Assembly: GCF_001006045.1 (NCBI RefSeq)
Contig: NZ_CP011267.1
Coordinates: forward strand, 558,001 to 622,000
Reading direction: 5' to 3'
Source of the DNA: Geoglobus ahangari
Lineage (GTDB): Archaea > Halobacteriota > Archaeoglobi > Archaeoglobales > Archaeoglobaceae
DNA length: 64,000 nt
Below are positions 12,180-21,525 of this stretch, one piece after another (the stretch's first letter is position 1; the number at the start of each line of letters is the position of its first letter). The translations under genes were made by a program, and so were the position numbers. Below the pieces are notes generated by a model. The model ran no database searches and was not told where the DNA came from. It saw nothing but the letters and a program-made list of their open reading frames with translations.

Positions 12180-13141
12180 GCGTTGGGATTGATGCCGGAA
12201 CTAAAAGCTACGGGGTTTTCGTTCTTGAGGAGGGAGAGCACTACGAGTTCTCCTCTTCCAAGGTCAAGGAGAGCCCCGAGGACTTCGTGGAGTTCCTCCA
12301 GTCGCTCGACTTCGACGTTGCCGCTGGTCTCTCAGGCTACGGACTGCCGGTAAAGAGGCTGTACGAGATTTCCGAAAAGGAGTTTGCGCTGATGACTCTG
12401 AACTTCGACAGAGAGCAGTCCCTCGGGATGAGGAGGGTTATAGAGCTTCTGAGGGAGAAAAGGCTCAACATCCACACAATTCCGGCGGTGATACACCTCC
12501 CAACCGTTCCGGACTGCAGGAAGGTGAACAGGATAGACATGGGCACGTACGACAAGGTGTGCAGCGTGGCATACGTCCTGCACGAGTTTGGTGTGGACGA
12601 GACGTTCATCCTCGCCGAGCTCGGATACGGCTTTAACGCGTTCATTGCGGTGGAGGAGGGCAGAATTGTTGACGGAATTGGAGGGACGTCCGGCTTTCCC
12701 GGGTACTCCAGCATTTCTGCAATTGACGGGGAGCTCGCCTACCTGATGGGGAGGATCACCAAGGACGTCATCTTCAGCGGGGGCCTTAAGAGCTACTTCG
12801 AGGCGAGAGGTAAGGATTTTGATGCAGACGTCTTTGCGGAGTGGGTCATGAAGGGGATAAGGGCGCTTACGGCAGTTGTTGATGCGAAGAAGGTTTATTT
12901 GTCCGGCAGGTTCGCCGGTGCGGTCGCAGAAAGGGTTGGAGAGCACTTTGAAGTTGTTGACCTGAGCCACGCTGGTGGTAAGGTCTCGGCAATTGGCGCA
13001 GCGGTTATAGCGAACGGTTATGCGGGCAAAGAGGGGAGAGAGGTCGTCGAAAGGCTCGAGCTCATGAGGGCGAGCGGGACGGTTCTCGACCACCTGACCC
13101 CAGACGTGAGGAAGAGGATAAGGTTCGATCACAATTTTTAA
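12173..13141 (+). CDS. DUF1464 family ASKHA-like protein
   Basis: This 322-aa protein begins VSVGIDAGTKSYGVFVLEEG, the phosphate-1 loop of the sugar kinase / Hsp70 / actin fold, and has a GGTSGFPG loop near 178 and an AIGAAVIANGYA block at the C-terminus. It fits archaeal DUF1464, sometimes called a predicted butyrate kinase-like protein; the substrate is not known. Start is GTG at 12173 or 12176, overlapping the RNA ligase stop, which indicates translational coupling. Confidence 0.8.
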   Translation: MVSVGIDAGTKSYGVFVLEEGEHYEFSSSKVKESPEDFVEFLQSLDFDVAAGLSGYGLPVKRLYEISEKEFALMTLNFDREQSLGMRRVIELLREKRLNIHTIPAVIHLPTVPDCRKVNRIDMGTYDKVCSVAYVLHEFGVDETFILAELGYGFNAFIAVEEGRIVDGIGGTSGFPGYSSISAIDGELAYLMGRITKDVIFSGGLKSYFEARGKDFDADVFAEWVMKGIRALTAVVDAKKVYLSGRFAGAVAERVGEHFEVVDLSHAGGKVSAIGAAVIANGYAGKEGREVVERLELMRASGTVLDHLTPDVRKRIRFDHNF

Positions 13142-13166
13142 CTATTACCCGTGCAAAAATTCGTCC

Positions 13167-14132
13167 GTGATTGTAACCTACTCCCGCAACGTCTTCATCC
13201 CCCTCACGAGGGTGTGCCGGAACAAATGCTATTACTGCGGCTTCAGAAAGGACGATGGTCTGGTTATGGAGGCTGATGAGGTGGAGGCTCTTCTGAGGGC
13301 AGCTAAGAATTCAACCGAGGCACTATTCACCTTCGGCGAGGGGGCTGACGAGTTCTCCCACGTGAGGGAGTGGCTTAAAGAGAGGGGGTTTAGGGATCTC
13401 ACGGACTTCGTGGTCTTCCTGAACAGGCTTGCGGTGAGGCACGGCCTACTGCCCCACACGAATGCGGGCGTGATCTCGAGGGAGGAGATGAGGAGGCTGA
13501 AGGACTGGAACGCGAGCATGGGCCTGATGCTCGAGCAGGCCGTCGAGCTCGAGTGCCACGCTGAGAGCCCGGGAAAAAAGCCTGAGGAGAGGATAAGGGT
13601 TATCAGAGAGGCTGGAAGGCTCGAGATTCCATTCACCACGGGAATCCTCGTGGGGATCGGGGAGAGCAGGGAGGATCGCCTCTACTCTCTCGAGGTTATT
13701 GCAGATCTGGCCGACAACTACGGCCACATACAGGAGGTGATCGTGCAAAACTTCTCGCCGAAGAAGGGGACGAGGATGGAGAGCTGGCCGCAGCCGAGCA
13801 TTGAGGACATGATCGACGCCGTCAGGTACGCAAGGAGGGTTCTGCCAGATGACGTTGCCGTGCAGATCCCGCCAAACCTCGTTGAGGACATAACGCCATT
13901 CGTAGATGCCGGAGCGAACGACATAGGCGGGATTTCAGAGGTCACCCCCGACTACATAAACCCGGAGCACCCGTGGCCGACGCTGGAGAAAATCGAAAGG
14001 AGTTTAAACGGAAAACATCTCCTAAGGGAGAGGCTACCCATACATCCGAGGTTTGTGGTTGAGGGCTGGTACAGCGAGGCTCTCGCCCCGCTCATCGAGG
14101 CGTATTCGGACGAAGAGGGATACAGATGCTGA
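13167..14132 (+). CDS. cofG: FO synthase subunit 1 (7,8-didemethyl-8-hydroxy-5-deazariboflavin synthase)
   Basis: Radical SAM enzyme that, with CofH, makes the deazaflavin chromophore FO of coenzyme F420. The cluster motif CRNKCYYC places Cys17, 21 and 24, followed by GFRKDD; the HTNAGVIS and GILVGIGES blocks are typical. The 321-aa protein starts at GTG 13167. Its 3' end overlaps cofH by 7 bp, so the two subunits are co-translated. Sits in the run from the CBS genes to shikimate kinase. Confidence 0.95.
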   Translation: MIVTYSRNVFIPLTRVCRNKCYYCGFRKDDGLVMEADEVEALLRAAKNSTEALFTFGEGADEFSHVREWLKERGFRDLTDFVVFLNRLAVRHGLLPHTNAGVISREEMRRLKDWNASMGLMLEQAVELECHAESPGKKPEERIRVIREAGRLEIPFTTGILVGIGESREDRLYSLEVIADLADNYGHIQEVIVQNFSPKKGTRMESWPQPSIEDMIDAVRYARRVLPDDVAVQIPPNLVEDITPFVDAGANDIGGISEVTPDYINPEHPWPTLEKIERSLNGKHLLRERLPIHPRFVVEGWYSEALAPLIEAYSDEEGYRC

Positions 14133-15154
14133 AGTCGGAGCTTAGGGAGATGGTGAAAAACCCCTACAGAACGATGGAGGTAGCCAACAGGCTCAGGGAG
14201 GAGCTCAAGGGAGATGTTGTGACCTTCGTTGTCAACAGGAACATAAACTTCACCGACATATGCGTCAACTCCTGCCTCTTCTGCTCATACAGCAACAGGA
14301 AGAGGTTTTTCCTGAGCGAGGAGGAGATAAGGAGGAAGGTCAGAGAAGCGGTGGAGTACGGATGCACGGAGGTGACGATTCAGGGAGGCCTATTTCCAAA
14401 TGCGGGTGTGGAGCACTACGTCAGCATCCTGAAGGCCGTCAGAAGGGAGTCAAAAGACATCCACATCCACGCATTCTCGCCGATGGAGGTCGTGCATGCG
14501 AGCAGGAATGACGGTGTGGACGTGGAGGACGTGCTCAGGGAGTTCAGAAAAGCAGGACTGAACTCGATGCCCGGCACGGCAGCGGAGATCCTCGTCGATA
14601 GAGTCAGAAAGGTGATCTGCCCGGACAAGCTGACGACGGACGAGTGGGTGGAGGTTATCACGACCGCACACAGCCTCGGCATCCCCACAACCGCGACCAT
14701 GATGTACGGGCACGTGGAGAGCTGGGAGGACAGGATGGAGCACCTCAACCTGATAAGGCAGATTCAGGAGGAGACCGGTGGCTTCACAGAGTTCATACCC
14801 CTTCCGTTCATGGACAGGAACAACAGGCTCGGAGAGATGGCCAGATCCCCCAACGGCTTCGAGGATCTGCTCGTTATAGCCGTGGCGAGGATCGTTCTTT
14901 ACCCGCTCATCGAGAACATACAGGCGTCGTGGGTCAAGATGGGGAGGAAGCTCGCTCAGGCTTCACTCTTCACCGGGGCGAATGATGTTGGTGGAACGCT
15001 CATGGAGGAGAACATATCCAAATCGGCCGGAGCAACAAGCGGAGAGTTCATGACGGTTGAGGAGCTCAGGGAGCTCATACTGTCCGCAGGGAGGATTCCG
15101 GCTGAGAGGGACACCCTTTACAACCTCAGGAGGGTTTATGAGAACCGAAGCTAA
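14126..15154 (+). CDS. cofH: FO synthase subunit 2 (5-amino-6-(D-ribitylamino)uracil-L-tyrosine 4-hydroxyphenyl transferase)
   Basis: Radical SAM partner of CofG. It cleaves tyrosine and joins its hydroxybenzyl part to the ribityl-aminouracil precursor. Cluster cysteines 46, 50 and 53 lie in DICVNSCLFC; EVTIQGGLFP, ATMMYGHVE and GANDVGGTLMEENISKSAG are diagnostic of CofH rather than of the menaquinone MqnE/MqnC relatives. Length 342 aa. It overlaps cofG at the start and shikimate kinase by 17 bp at the end. Confidence 0.95.
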   Translation: MLKSELREMVKNPYRTMEVANRLREELKGDVVTFVVNRNINFTDICVNSCLFCSYSNRKRFFLSEEEIRRKVREAVEYGCTEVTIQGGLFPNAGVEHYVSILKAVRRESKDIHIHAFSPMEVVHASRNDGVDVEDVLREFRKAGLNSMPGTAAEILVDRVRKVICPDKLTTDEWVEVITTAHSLGIPTTATMMYGHVESWEDRMEHLNLIRQIQEETGGFTEFIPLPFMDRNNRLGEMARSPNGFEDLLVIAVARIVLYPLIENIQASWVKMGRKLAQASLFTGANDVGGTLMEENISKSAGATSGEFMTVEELRELILSAGRIPAERDTLYNLRRVYENRS

Positions 15155-15989
15155 GAGCTTCGCCGCCGGAACTGTTGTGAACGCGCTCGCAACCCTCAAG
15201 GGGGTCGCCTTTGGCATTAAGCTCGAAACTCGCGTCGTTTTCAGGGAGGAGAACGATCTAAAGGGGTTCTACGTCCTTCAGGATGGCAGGATGGAGAGGA
15301 GCGCCATCGCTGAGAAGCTGATGAGGAACTCCGGAGTGGAGGGGGGAGTTTTTGAGGTTGAGAGCGAGATCCCGAGGAGGAGCGGGCTGGGGAGCAGCAG
15401 CGCCTTCATGAACGCCATGGTAATGGCTGCGATGAAGGCCATGGAGATGCCGCTGAACGCGGAGAAGATCTTGAGGATCAATGCGAGGATCAGCCTCGAG
15501 AGCGGGATGAGCTACACCGGTGCGTTTGATGACGCCTCCGCATCCCTGCTCGGTGGACTCGTGTTCTCCGACAACTCGAGGATGAGGCTCTACAGGAGGG
15601 ACGAGCTTGAGGGCGAGGCGGTGATCCTCCTGCCGGAGTGGGAGAGGGGGGAGGTCAACCTGAGGGAGATAAGGCGCGGAAGAGAGGAAGTGGACAGGGC
15701 TTTCAGGCTTGCCATGAGGGGGGAGCTGAAGGCCGCGATGTACCTGAACTCCATGCACTACTGCACCAAGCTGAACCTCCCCCTCGAGCCCGTAACCGCG
15801 GTGCAGCACCTCGACGTGAACGCCGGGCTTTCTGGTAACGGACCGAGCTACGTCGCGTTCGGGAGAGAGGTTGAGGAGGTCGTGAGGGTCTGGGAGAGCT
15901 TCGGGAGAGTCATTGTTAGGGAAATAGCCTCAGAGCCTGCGGAGGAGGTTGAGGTTCCGGACAGCCTTTTCACGTACTTTGAGGTTTAG
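15138..15989 (+). CDS. aroK: Archaeal shikimate kinase, GHMP superfamily
   Basis: Phosphorylates shikimate in aromatic amino acid synthesis; archaea use a GHMP kinase unrelated to bacterial AroK. The ATP loop PRRSGLGSSSAFMNA starts at 79, and the C-terminal GLSGNGPSYVAFG is the third GHMP motif. The ATG at 15138, inside the cofH end, gives a 283-aa protein beginning at the SFAAGTVVNALATLKG substrate strand; longer starts have no family match. The stop abuts the stop of the convergent ABC permease gene. Confidence 0.92.
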   Translation: MRTEAKSFAAGTVVNALATLKGVAFGIKLETRVVFREENDLKGFYVLQDGRMERSAIAEKLMRNSGVEGGVFEVESEIPRRSGLGSSSAFMNAMVMAAMKAMEMPLNAEKILRINARISLESGMSYTGAFDDASASLLGGLVFSDNSRMRLYRRDELEGEAVILLPEWERGEVNLREIRRGREEVDRAFRLAMRGELKAAMYLNSMHYCTKLNLPLEPVTAVQHLDVNAGLSGNGPSYVAFGREVEEVVRVWESFGRVIVREIASEPAEEVEVPDSLFTYFEV

Positions 15990-17105
15990 CTACTCGTACC
16001 TCAAGGCCTCGATTGGCTCGAGGTTTGCCGCCCTCCACGCTGGATAGAGGCCGCTTATGACGGCTGTGAAGACGCCAAACAGGAACCCCTCGGCTGCAAA
16101 CACCGCCGTGGTCGCGGTGAGCATGGCGCCAACGTCCCCGACTATCAGCTTCGTTATCGCGTAACCCCCAGCGATGCTCAGAACCGCGCCGACAACGCTC
16201 CCCGCGACGCCAAGGATTGCCGCCTCGAGCAGGAATATTCTGAGTATCACCGACTTTCTCGCCCCTATTGCCCTCATTATCCCTATCTCCTTCGTTCTCT
16301 CTATCGTTGACATGAGCATTATGTTCAGGATGCTGACTCCAGCCACAAGCAGGGAGATTCCGGCTATCGCCATCAGGAACATGTTTATCTGGTTGAACAC
16401 CTCGTCTATCCTCTCGAGGATCGACCGCATCTCGAATATCTCCACCCTCTCGTCCTTCAGGTTCACGGTCGAGGAGACGAACTTCTTGAAGGGCTCTATG
16501 TCGTCAATGCTCGCCAGCTTGACTATAACCATCGAGTATTCCGCTGGGATGTCCCTTGACGACACTATGATGACGCCGTTCGGGTTTATGTCGAACCTCG
16601 CCCCCTCCCTCTCGAGTATCGCGGAAACCCTGTATATCCTCCCTCCCACCGAGATCTTGCTTCCCACCTTCACCTCAAGCTCCTGAGCGAGAGACCACCC
16701 AACCACGCATCTGCCGGACTTCAGCGATATCGTGCCCTTCTCCGCCTTGAACATCTCCCTTACAGCGTCCTCATCCATTCCGTAGACCGTGACTATCCTC
16801 TTGCTCCCCCTGAAGAGCACCTCCCCCGCGTCGGTCTTCACCGGGATGATATCTGCAGTGAACGGTGCCTTCCGTATTGTCTCCACAACCTTTTCGTCTA
16901 TGCTCTTGTACCCTTCCCTCGCGTTCGGAATCAGAATCAGCTCGTTCGCAACGTCTCCAAAACCCTCTATCACGCTCTTCTTCAGATTCTCCCCAAAGAT
17001 CCCGATGGAGGTTATGGCGGTGACTCCGATTATTATCCCGATCACCGCGAGAGCGCTCCTGACCCTCGCCCTTCCGAGGTTCCTAACTGCCAGCTGCAGA
17101 TACAT
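15990..17105 (-). CDS. ABC transporter permease, MacB/FtsX type
   Basis: This 371-aa protein has one N-terminal membrane helix (ALAVIGIIIGVTAITSIGIFGE), a large extracytoplasmic MacB-PCD-like domain (about 40-225) and three C-terminal helices forming the FtsX domain, ending GLYPAWRAANLEPIEALRYE, the family's hallmark. It forms an operon with the ATPase (23-bp overlap) and an exported protein upstream. Such MacB-like systems act as mechanotransmission exporters or envelope stress machines rather than classical importers; the substrate here is unknown. Confidence 0.9.
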   Translation of the reverse strand: MYLQLAVRNLGRARVRSALAVIGIIIGVTAITSIGIFGENLKKSVIEGFGDVANELILIPNAREGYKSIDEKVVETIRKAPFTADIIPVKTDAGEVLFRGSKRIVTVYGMDEDAVREMFKAEKGTISLKSGRCVVGWSLAQELEVKVGSKISVGGRIYRVSAILEREGARFDINPNGVIIVSSRDIPAEYSMVIVKLASIDDIEPFKKFVSSTVNLKDERVEIFEMRSILERIDEVFNQINMFLMAIAGISLLVAGVSILNIMLMSTIERTKEIGIMRAIGARKSVILRIFLLEAAILGVAGSVVGAVLSIAGGYAITKLIVGDVGAMLTATTAVFAAEGFLFGVFTAVISGLYPAWRAANLEPIEALRYE

Positions 17106-17769
17106 CCACTATCCTCCCGTCCCTAAGCCTGACGACCCTGTCAGCATAGCCTTTGAGTGACTCATCGTGGGTGACGAGTATGACCGTCACCCCCTCCTCA
17201 TTCAGCTTTCGCAGGATCTCCATTATCTGCCTCCCCGTCTTCGAGTCGAGGTTTCCTGTTGGCTCATCGCAGAGCAGAATCTCAGGATCGTTTGCGAGGG
17301 CTCTCGCTATCGCGACCCTCTGCTGCTGCCCGCCCGACATCTCGAATGGCTTTCTGTCGGCCACATCCTCAAGCCCCACGAGGCTCAGCAGCTTCTCGGC
17401 TTTCCTCTTCCTCTCCGCAGCAGGAGTCCCCCGGAAGATCATGGGGAGCTCAATGTTCTCCTCCGCGGAGAGGGTGGGGATCAGGTTGAACTGCTGGAAT
17501 ATAAATCCGATCGTCTCCCTCCTCAGGTCGGTGAGCTCGTTGTCGCTAAGCCCCGAAACGGCTACCCCGTTTATGTAGATCTCCCCCTCCGTGGGCTTGT
17601 CCAGGCAGCCGATCAGGTTAAGCATCGTGGACTTGCCGCTCCCGGAGGGGCCCATCACAGCGAGGAACTCCCCTTTCTCCACCTCGAGGTTTATCCGGTC
17701 TAATGCCCTCACCTCGTAGTACTTCGTCCGGTAAACCTTGCTGACGTTCTCAAAGACCACGACCGTCAT
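17083..17769 (-). CDS. ABC transporter ATP-binding protein, LolD/MacB type
   Basis: This 228-aa ATPase has Walker A GPSGSGKST (40-48), Q-loop FQQFNLIPTLSAEENIELP, signature MSGGQQQRVAIARAL and Walker B LLCDEPTGNLDSKTG followed by the H-loop VTHDESL. The LIPTLSAEENI and GNLDSKTG wording is typical of the MacB/LolD subfamily, matching the FtsX permease just downstream. It overlaps the upstream exported-protein gene by 4 bp and the permease by 23 bp, so the three are one transcription and translation unit. Confidence 0.93.
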   Translation of the reverse strand: MTVVVFENVSKVYRTKYYEVRALDRINLEVEKGEFLAVMGPSGSGKSTMLNLIGCLDKPTEGEIYINGVAVSGLSDNELTDLRRETIGFIFQQFNLIPTLSAEENIELPMIFRGTPAAERKRKAEKLLSLVGLEDVADRKPFEMSGGQQQRVAIARALANDPEILLCDEPTGNLDSKTGRQIMEILRKLNEEGVTVILVTHDESLKGYADRVVRLRDGRIVDVSAAGS

Positions 17770-19025
17770 CTTCTTCTCAGAGCGTAAATCGCAATCGCCA
17801 CGATCACAACAGCTATCGCCCCCGAGGCTATCAGAATCTCGCTTCCACCCTCTGCTGCTTTCACGGTAACCCTCTCCCCTTCGATCTCCTCCGAGATGCT
17901 GAGAACATCACCAGATGCTGCCTTCCACGAGATTATGAGGGTGCCGTTGCTCGAGTTGCCCTTTATCGAGAAGACCTCGTAGTCCTCCGGCATTATCGTC
18001 CCCACGAAGTACTTCCTGCCCTCAAAGCTCACGACGACATTCTTGACCTCGGTCGAGCCGAAGTTGCACACCTCACCGGTGAGCATGCCCTTGTCGAACT
18101 CGTAGCTGCACAGCTGAACCGCACTCGCGTTTATGATGCCTATCTCCCTGCTCTCCGACATGACGTGCTTTATCCCCATCTCGTCAAGGTAGCTGAGCTC
18201 CACCCTGAGTATCCGGGTCGCCATCACGTTAAAGTCGAACTTCCACGCCTCTCCCGGGTTAAGGACTGGAATCTTCTTCTCAGATTCGCCCACCCTCACC
18301 GTGACGGCGTAAGCCGGGGTGTTTCTGAGGTTGGCCACTCCGACTGAGACCTTGATGGCCTCGTTCTCGTAAGCGTTACGGTTCACCGTAACGTTCATGA
18401 CGACATCCTTCATCTCGTTCCACGTCACGTTCACCGCCCTGATGATCCTGTGAACGTTCTCCCCGTTCCTGAACTCCACCTCGAACCTCAGATCCTCCTT
18501 CTTTTTAGGATAGTAAACGAACTCGAACATCCTTCCGTACGCTTCAGATGGCGTTGCGTTGAACAGCGGCCTGACGGTGACGTTCTCCGGCCACTCCACC
18601 CTGACCCTCAGCACGTTCTTCTCGCCGAGCGTTACCTCAGGGTTCTCGACAGTCAGGACAGGGTAAGAGGAGGAGACGGTGAAGGGCATGTAGTATGTTA
18701 TCGAGCCGTTGTACGTCCTGACCCTGACCTCAACCACATACTTCCCCGGCTCTTCAGCTTTAAACGTGAAAGGGAGCCGGTATGACGTTTTTGCGGGAAG
18801 CACTCCAATGTCCGTGATGATTCTGGGAGTTACAAGGTCAGAGTAGAACACTATGCTGCGAATTGTCTCTGAATGAAGGTTGGGGTTCGTGATCACGAGG
18901 TAGCAGTCAACCTCGTCTCCGGGCAGGATTTTGCTGAGTCCCACCTCGTAGTCGAGCGTCACCTGTGCGCTCGCCAGTTGCAGGAGCAGGAGCGATCCGA
19001 TCAATAGGAAAAAAAGTTTTTTCAT
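17766..19025 (-). CDS. Exported, membrane-anchored Ig-like protein of the MacB-type operon
   Basis: 419 aa with a signal peptide (LFFLLIGSLLLLQLASAQ), a long series of beta-rich repeats similar to CARDB / COG1361 S-layer-related domains, and one C-terminal helix (IASGAIAVVIVAIAIYALRRR) leaving a short basic tail inside. Topology is therefore mostly outside the cell. As first gene of the operon with an ABC ATPase and FtsX permease, it is probably the extracellular partner of that system; this resembles archaeal COG1361-ABC clusters. Specific role unknown. Confidence 0.8.
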   Translation of the reverse strand: MKKLFFLLIGSLLLLQLASAQVTLDYEVGLSKILPGDEVDCYLVITNPNLHSETIRSIVFYSDLVTPRIITDIGVLPAKTSYRLPFTFKAEEPGKYVVEVRVRTYNGSITYYMPFTVSSSYPVLTVENPEVTLGEKNVLRVRVEWPENVTVRPLFNATPSEAYGRMFEFVYYPKKKEDLRFEVEFRNGENVHRIIRAVNVTWNEMKDVVMNVTVNRNAYENEAIKVSVGVANLRNTPAYAVTVRVGESEKKIPVLNPGEAWKFDFNVMATRILRVELSYLDEMGIKHVMSESREIGIINASAVQLCSYEFDKGMLTGEVCNFGSTEVKNVVVSFEGRKYFVGTIMPEDYEVFSIKGNSSNGTLIISWKAASGDVLSISEEIEGERVTVKAAEGGSEILIASGAIAVVIVAIAIYALRRR

Positions 19026-19063
19026 GAAGCAAAGAACTTGGAGGGTGCATATAACACTTTCGA

Positions 19064-19453
19064 CTACTCCCTGCCAGAACCCTTCAGGATCCAGATTCCT
19101 ATGAGGATCAGTATCGCGGCGAAGATCTGCTCGTCGCTGAGCCAGAACGGGAACAGATCCTCCATGAAAACGAAGGCGCCGAACAGTATAAGCAGGTACG
19201 CGAGGAGCTTTCTCCTCGTCTCACCACCACCCTCGGGCTCCACCGCAGGCCTCTCCTCTTCCTCGCCATCCTCGGGCTCTTCCGGGATGATGAGCGCGAG
19301 GATTATGTAGATGAGAATCGTGACCCCCTTGAGGAGGGCTCCAACGACGAATATCAGCCTGATGAGGGTTGCATCCACCCCAAAATACCTCGCAAGGCCA
19401 CCACACACGCCGGCTATGACCCTGTCCGACCTGCTCCTGAAGAGTTTTTCCAT
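19064..19453 (-). CDS. PspC-domain membrane protein
   Basis: 129 aa: an N-terminal PspC domain (LFRSRSDRVIAGVCGGLARYFGVDATLIR then a hydrophobic helix), an acidic linker rich in Glu and Pro (about 61-75), and two further C-terminal membrane segments. PspC domains accompany phage-shock-like envelope stress responses in bacteria; in archaea the role is inferred only. ATG at 19453 is preferred to an in-frame TTG six bases upstream. It lies 38 bp upstream of the exported ABC-partner gene and may be in the same unit. Confidence 0.85.
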   Translation of the reverse strand: MEKLFRSRSDRVIAGVCGGLARYFGVDATLIRLIFVVGALLKGVTILIYIILALIIPEEPEDGEEEERPAVEPEGGGETRRKLLAYLLILFGAFVFMEDLFPFWLSDEQIFAAILILIGIWILKGSGRE

Positions 19454-19602
19454 GAGCAATTCCGGCCGTGAAAGTAGTTAAAGGTTGTGAGGTCTGGCAT
19501 GTCACATGATGATGAGGCACGAGAGTGGTTTAACAGCGATAACGTAATTCTCCAGAGCCCTGATTTCGCCATAGGGATAGCAAATCCCTCCAACGAGAAA
19601 AG

Positions 19603-19610
19603 TTTATAAA
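19603..19610 (+). promoter_or_regulatory. TATA box of the cohesin/dockerin operon
   Basis: TTTATAAA preceded by a purine-rich BRE-like GAGAAAAG. Transcription should start about 25 bases downstream, near 19634, giving a short leader that contains the GAGGTG ribosome site at 19642-19647 before the GTG start at 19653. Confidence 0.6.
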
Positions 19611-19652
19611 TGTTCCAGAAAAGATTTACAAAATTGGAAAAGAGGTGCGAAT

Positions 19653-21515
19653 GTGGTCAAAAATTGGTTCGTAGGTTTAACTATTCTGGTTTTGATGATG
19701 GCAACAGCAGAAGCGGGAGAGTGGAATCTTGTACGGCTTACCGACAACACCTTCGACGACTACTTCCCAGTCCCCGGAATGTCGAGCGATGGGAGCAAGA
19801 TAGTGTTCTTATCAGACTCTGACGACAACAGTTACAGCTACTGGGACAGGGAGGTATATATAATGGATCTGGAGACCTTGGAAACGACAAGAGTGACCAA
19901 CAACATATACCGGGACTATCAGGCCGCTGTCTCCTCTGACGGCAGCAGTATAACATTTATAGAGTCCATACCCGTGAGCGACACAGATACAATCAAAAAG
20001 GTGTACGTTGTCAGCAAAGATGACGGATGGAGGCAGGGTGACCCGCTGGTTACCCTGACAGTGGATGGGGCATTCATACCATTCCTCAGCACAAGTGGAG
20101 AATACCTCATACTCTTCCAGCGTACAGGAAACGATTACGACAAGATCAAAACATACCGCACCGTCGACGGGAAACTGATGGGCACATACACCCTCACCTA
20201 CGGTCTCAGCGGATGGCCTTCCCAGTCATCCGACAAGTCAAAGTTCGTGTATGTGGAGAACGTCCCGTATGCAGGAGATCCGGGCAAGAAACGCCAGAGA
20301 GTGCATGTAGCCTTAACATCACCCCCATTCACGGACACAATAGTGTACCAAACAGCCAGCAGCACTGATGTTGAAGAAATCTCTTCTGGGCTACCTGCGG
20401 TGAGCAATGACGGGAAAGTTGTGTTTTATATGGAGTCCCGCCACCCAGCGGAGGGAGATGCCAAGAAGGGTGTGTTCATCGTGGATGATAAGGGGATAAG
20501 GCTGCTGACACCCACAAATGGCTCCGTAGCTGTGGGGATCAGTGGTGACGGATCAAAGGTTTTCTACATGGAAAGAGGCAAGATTTACAAAATCAACTCG
20601 GATGGAAGCGGAAAGGAGCTGGTGGCAACCATGAGTGATGTGTTCGGGTTCGGAAATCTCGCTGTGAACGATGACGGCAGCAGGGTCGTCTTTTTGACCT
20701 TGCAGGCCAGCGAAGATGATTATGAGATATACATGCTCTCGAGGGAGCCTGCAAAGGCCATACCCAAAATTAAGATAGACCTCCTCCCGGCGTTCCCCTC
20801 AACGACGAGCGTTGTTGTGGGATCTGCAAAGGCCACTCACGGCGATACTGTTCAGATTCCGGTGGAGATCAGGAACGCCGACAAGATCGGTAGCATGGAC
20901 ATAGCGCTTGCATATCCGTCTCAAGTCCTCCAGTTTATCGACGTCATTCCGGGATCACTGACACAGAACTCCCTGCTCGAGCACAACGTGGAGGATGGAA
21001 GGATACGGGTGGGTATCGTCGAGACCAACGGGATAAGCGGCGATGGTTCTCTCTTCTACATGAGGTTCAGAGTTACCGGAGAACCAAAGCAGGAGAACAT
21101 GGGAAACGTCATGGGAATGGACACCGGAATAGTTGGAAGGATTTATCCAGACATGACGGAGTATTTCGGTAAAAGCGGGTACAGCCTCGTTCTCGAGGAG
21201 TTTTCAGTGTACGACACGGACGGCTCCAAGATTAACGCCATCGGAATAAACGGCACGTTCAGCCTTGTGAGCGAGGAAGAGATGAACAGGGGAGACGTGA
21301 ATGGAGACGGGAAGATAACGAGCGTCGACGCGCTTATGGCGCTGCAAATGGCCGTGGGTAAGCTCGAGGCCAGAGGCGTGGCAGACATGGACGAGGACGG
21401 AAAGGTGACATCCAAGGACGCAATGGAGATCATGAAGGTTGCGAACCAGAGGATGATTGAGTTCGCCCAGAAGTACATGCAACAGGGGGGCAAGATCCCC
21501 TCGATCGGTAAGTGA
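19653..21515 (+). CDS. Exported TolB-like propeller protein with cohesin and dockerin domains
   Basis: 620 aa. A signal peptide (VGLTILVLMMATAEA) leads into a WD40-like/TolB propeller with repeated DGSKIVF, DGSSITF, DGKVVFY, DGSKVFY and DGSRVVF blades (about 24-370). A cohesin-like domain follows (about 388-480; GDTVQIPVEIRNADKIGSMDIAL), then a dockerin from 546 with calcium loops DVNGDGKITSVD and DMDEDGKVTSKD. The GTG at 19653 has GAGGTG five bases before it. It is followed 10 bp later by a cohesin protein and then by a dockerin protein. Cohesin-dockerin binding is known from cellulosomes; similar genes exist in A. fulgidus. Confidence 0.88.
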   Translation: MVKNWFVGLTILVLMMATAEAGEWNLVRLTDNTFDDYFPVPGMSSDGSKIVFLSDSDDNSYSYWDREVYIMDLETLETTRVTNNIYRDYQAAVSSDGSSITFIESIPVSDTDTIKKVYVVSKDDGWRQGDPLVTLTVDGAFIPFLSTSGEYLILFQRTGNDYDKIKTYRTVDGKLMGTYTLTYGLSGWPSQSSDKSKFVYVENVPYAGDPGKKRQRVHVALTSPPFTDTIVYQTASSTDVEEISSGLPAVSNDGKVVFYMESRHPAEGDAKKGVFIVDDKGIRLLTPTNGSVAVGISGDGSKVFYMERGKIYKINSDGSGKELVATMSDVFGFGNLAVNDDGSRVVFLTLQASEDDYEIYMLSREPAKAIPKIKIDLLPAFPSTTSVVVGSAKATHGDTVQIPVEIRNADKIGSMDIALAYPSQVLQFIDVIPGSLTQNSLLEHNVEDGRIRVGIVETNGISGDGSLFYMRFRVTGEPKQENMGNVMGMDTGIVGRIYPDMTEYFGKSGYSLVLEEFSVYDTDGSKINAIGINGTFSLVSEEEMNRGDVNGDGKITSVDALMALQMAVGKLEARGVADMDEDGKVTSKDAMEIMKVANQRMIEFAQKYMQQGGKIPSIGK

Positions 21516-21525
21516 GGTGGTTTGA

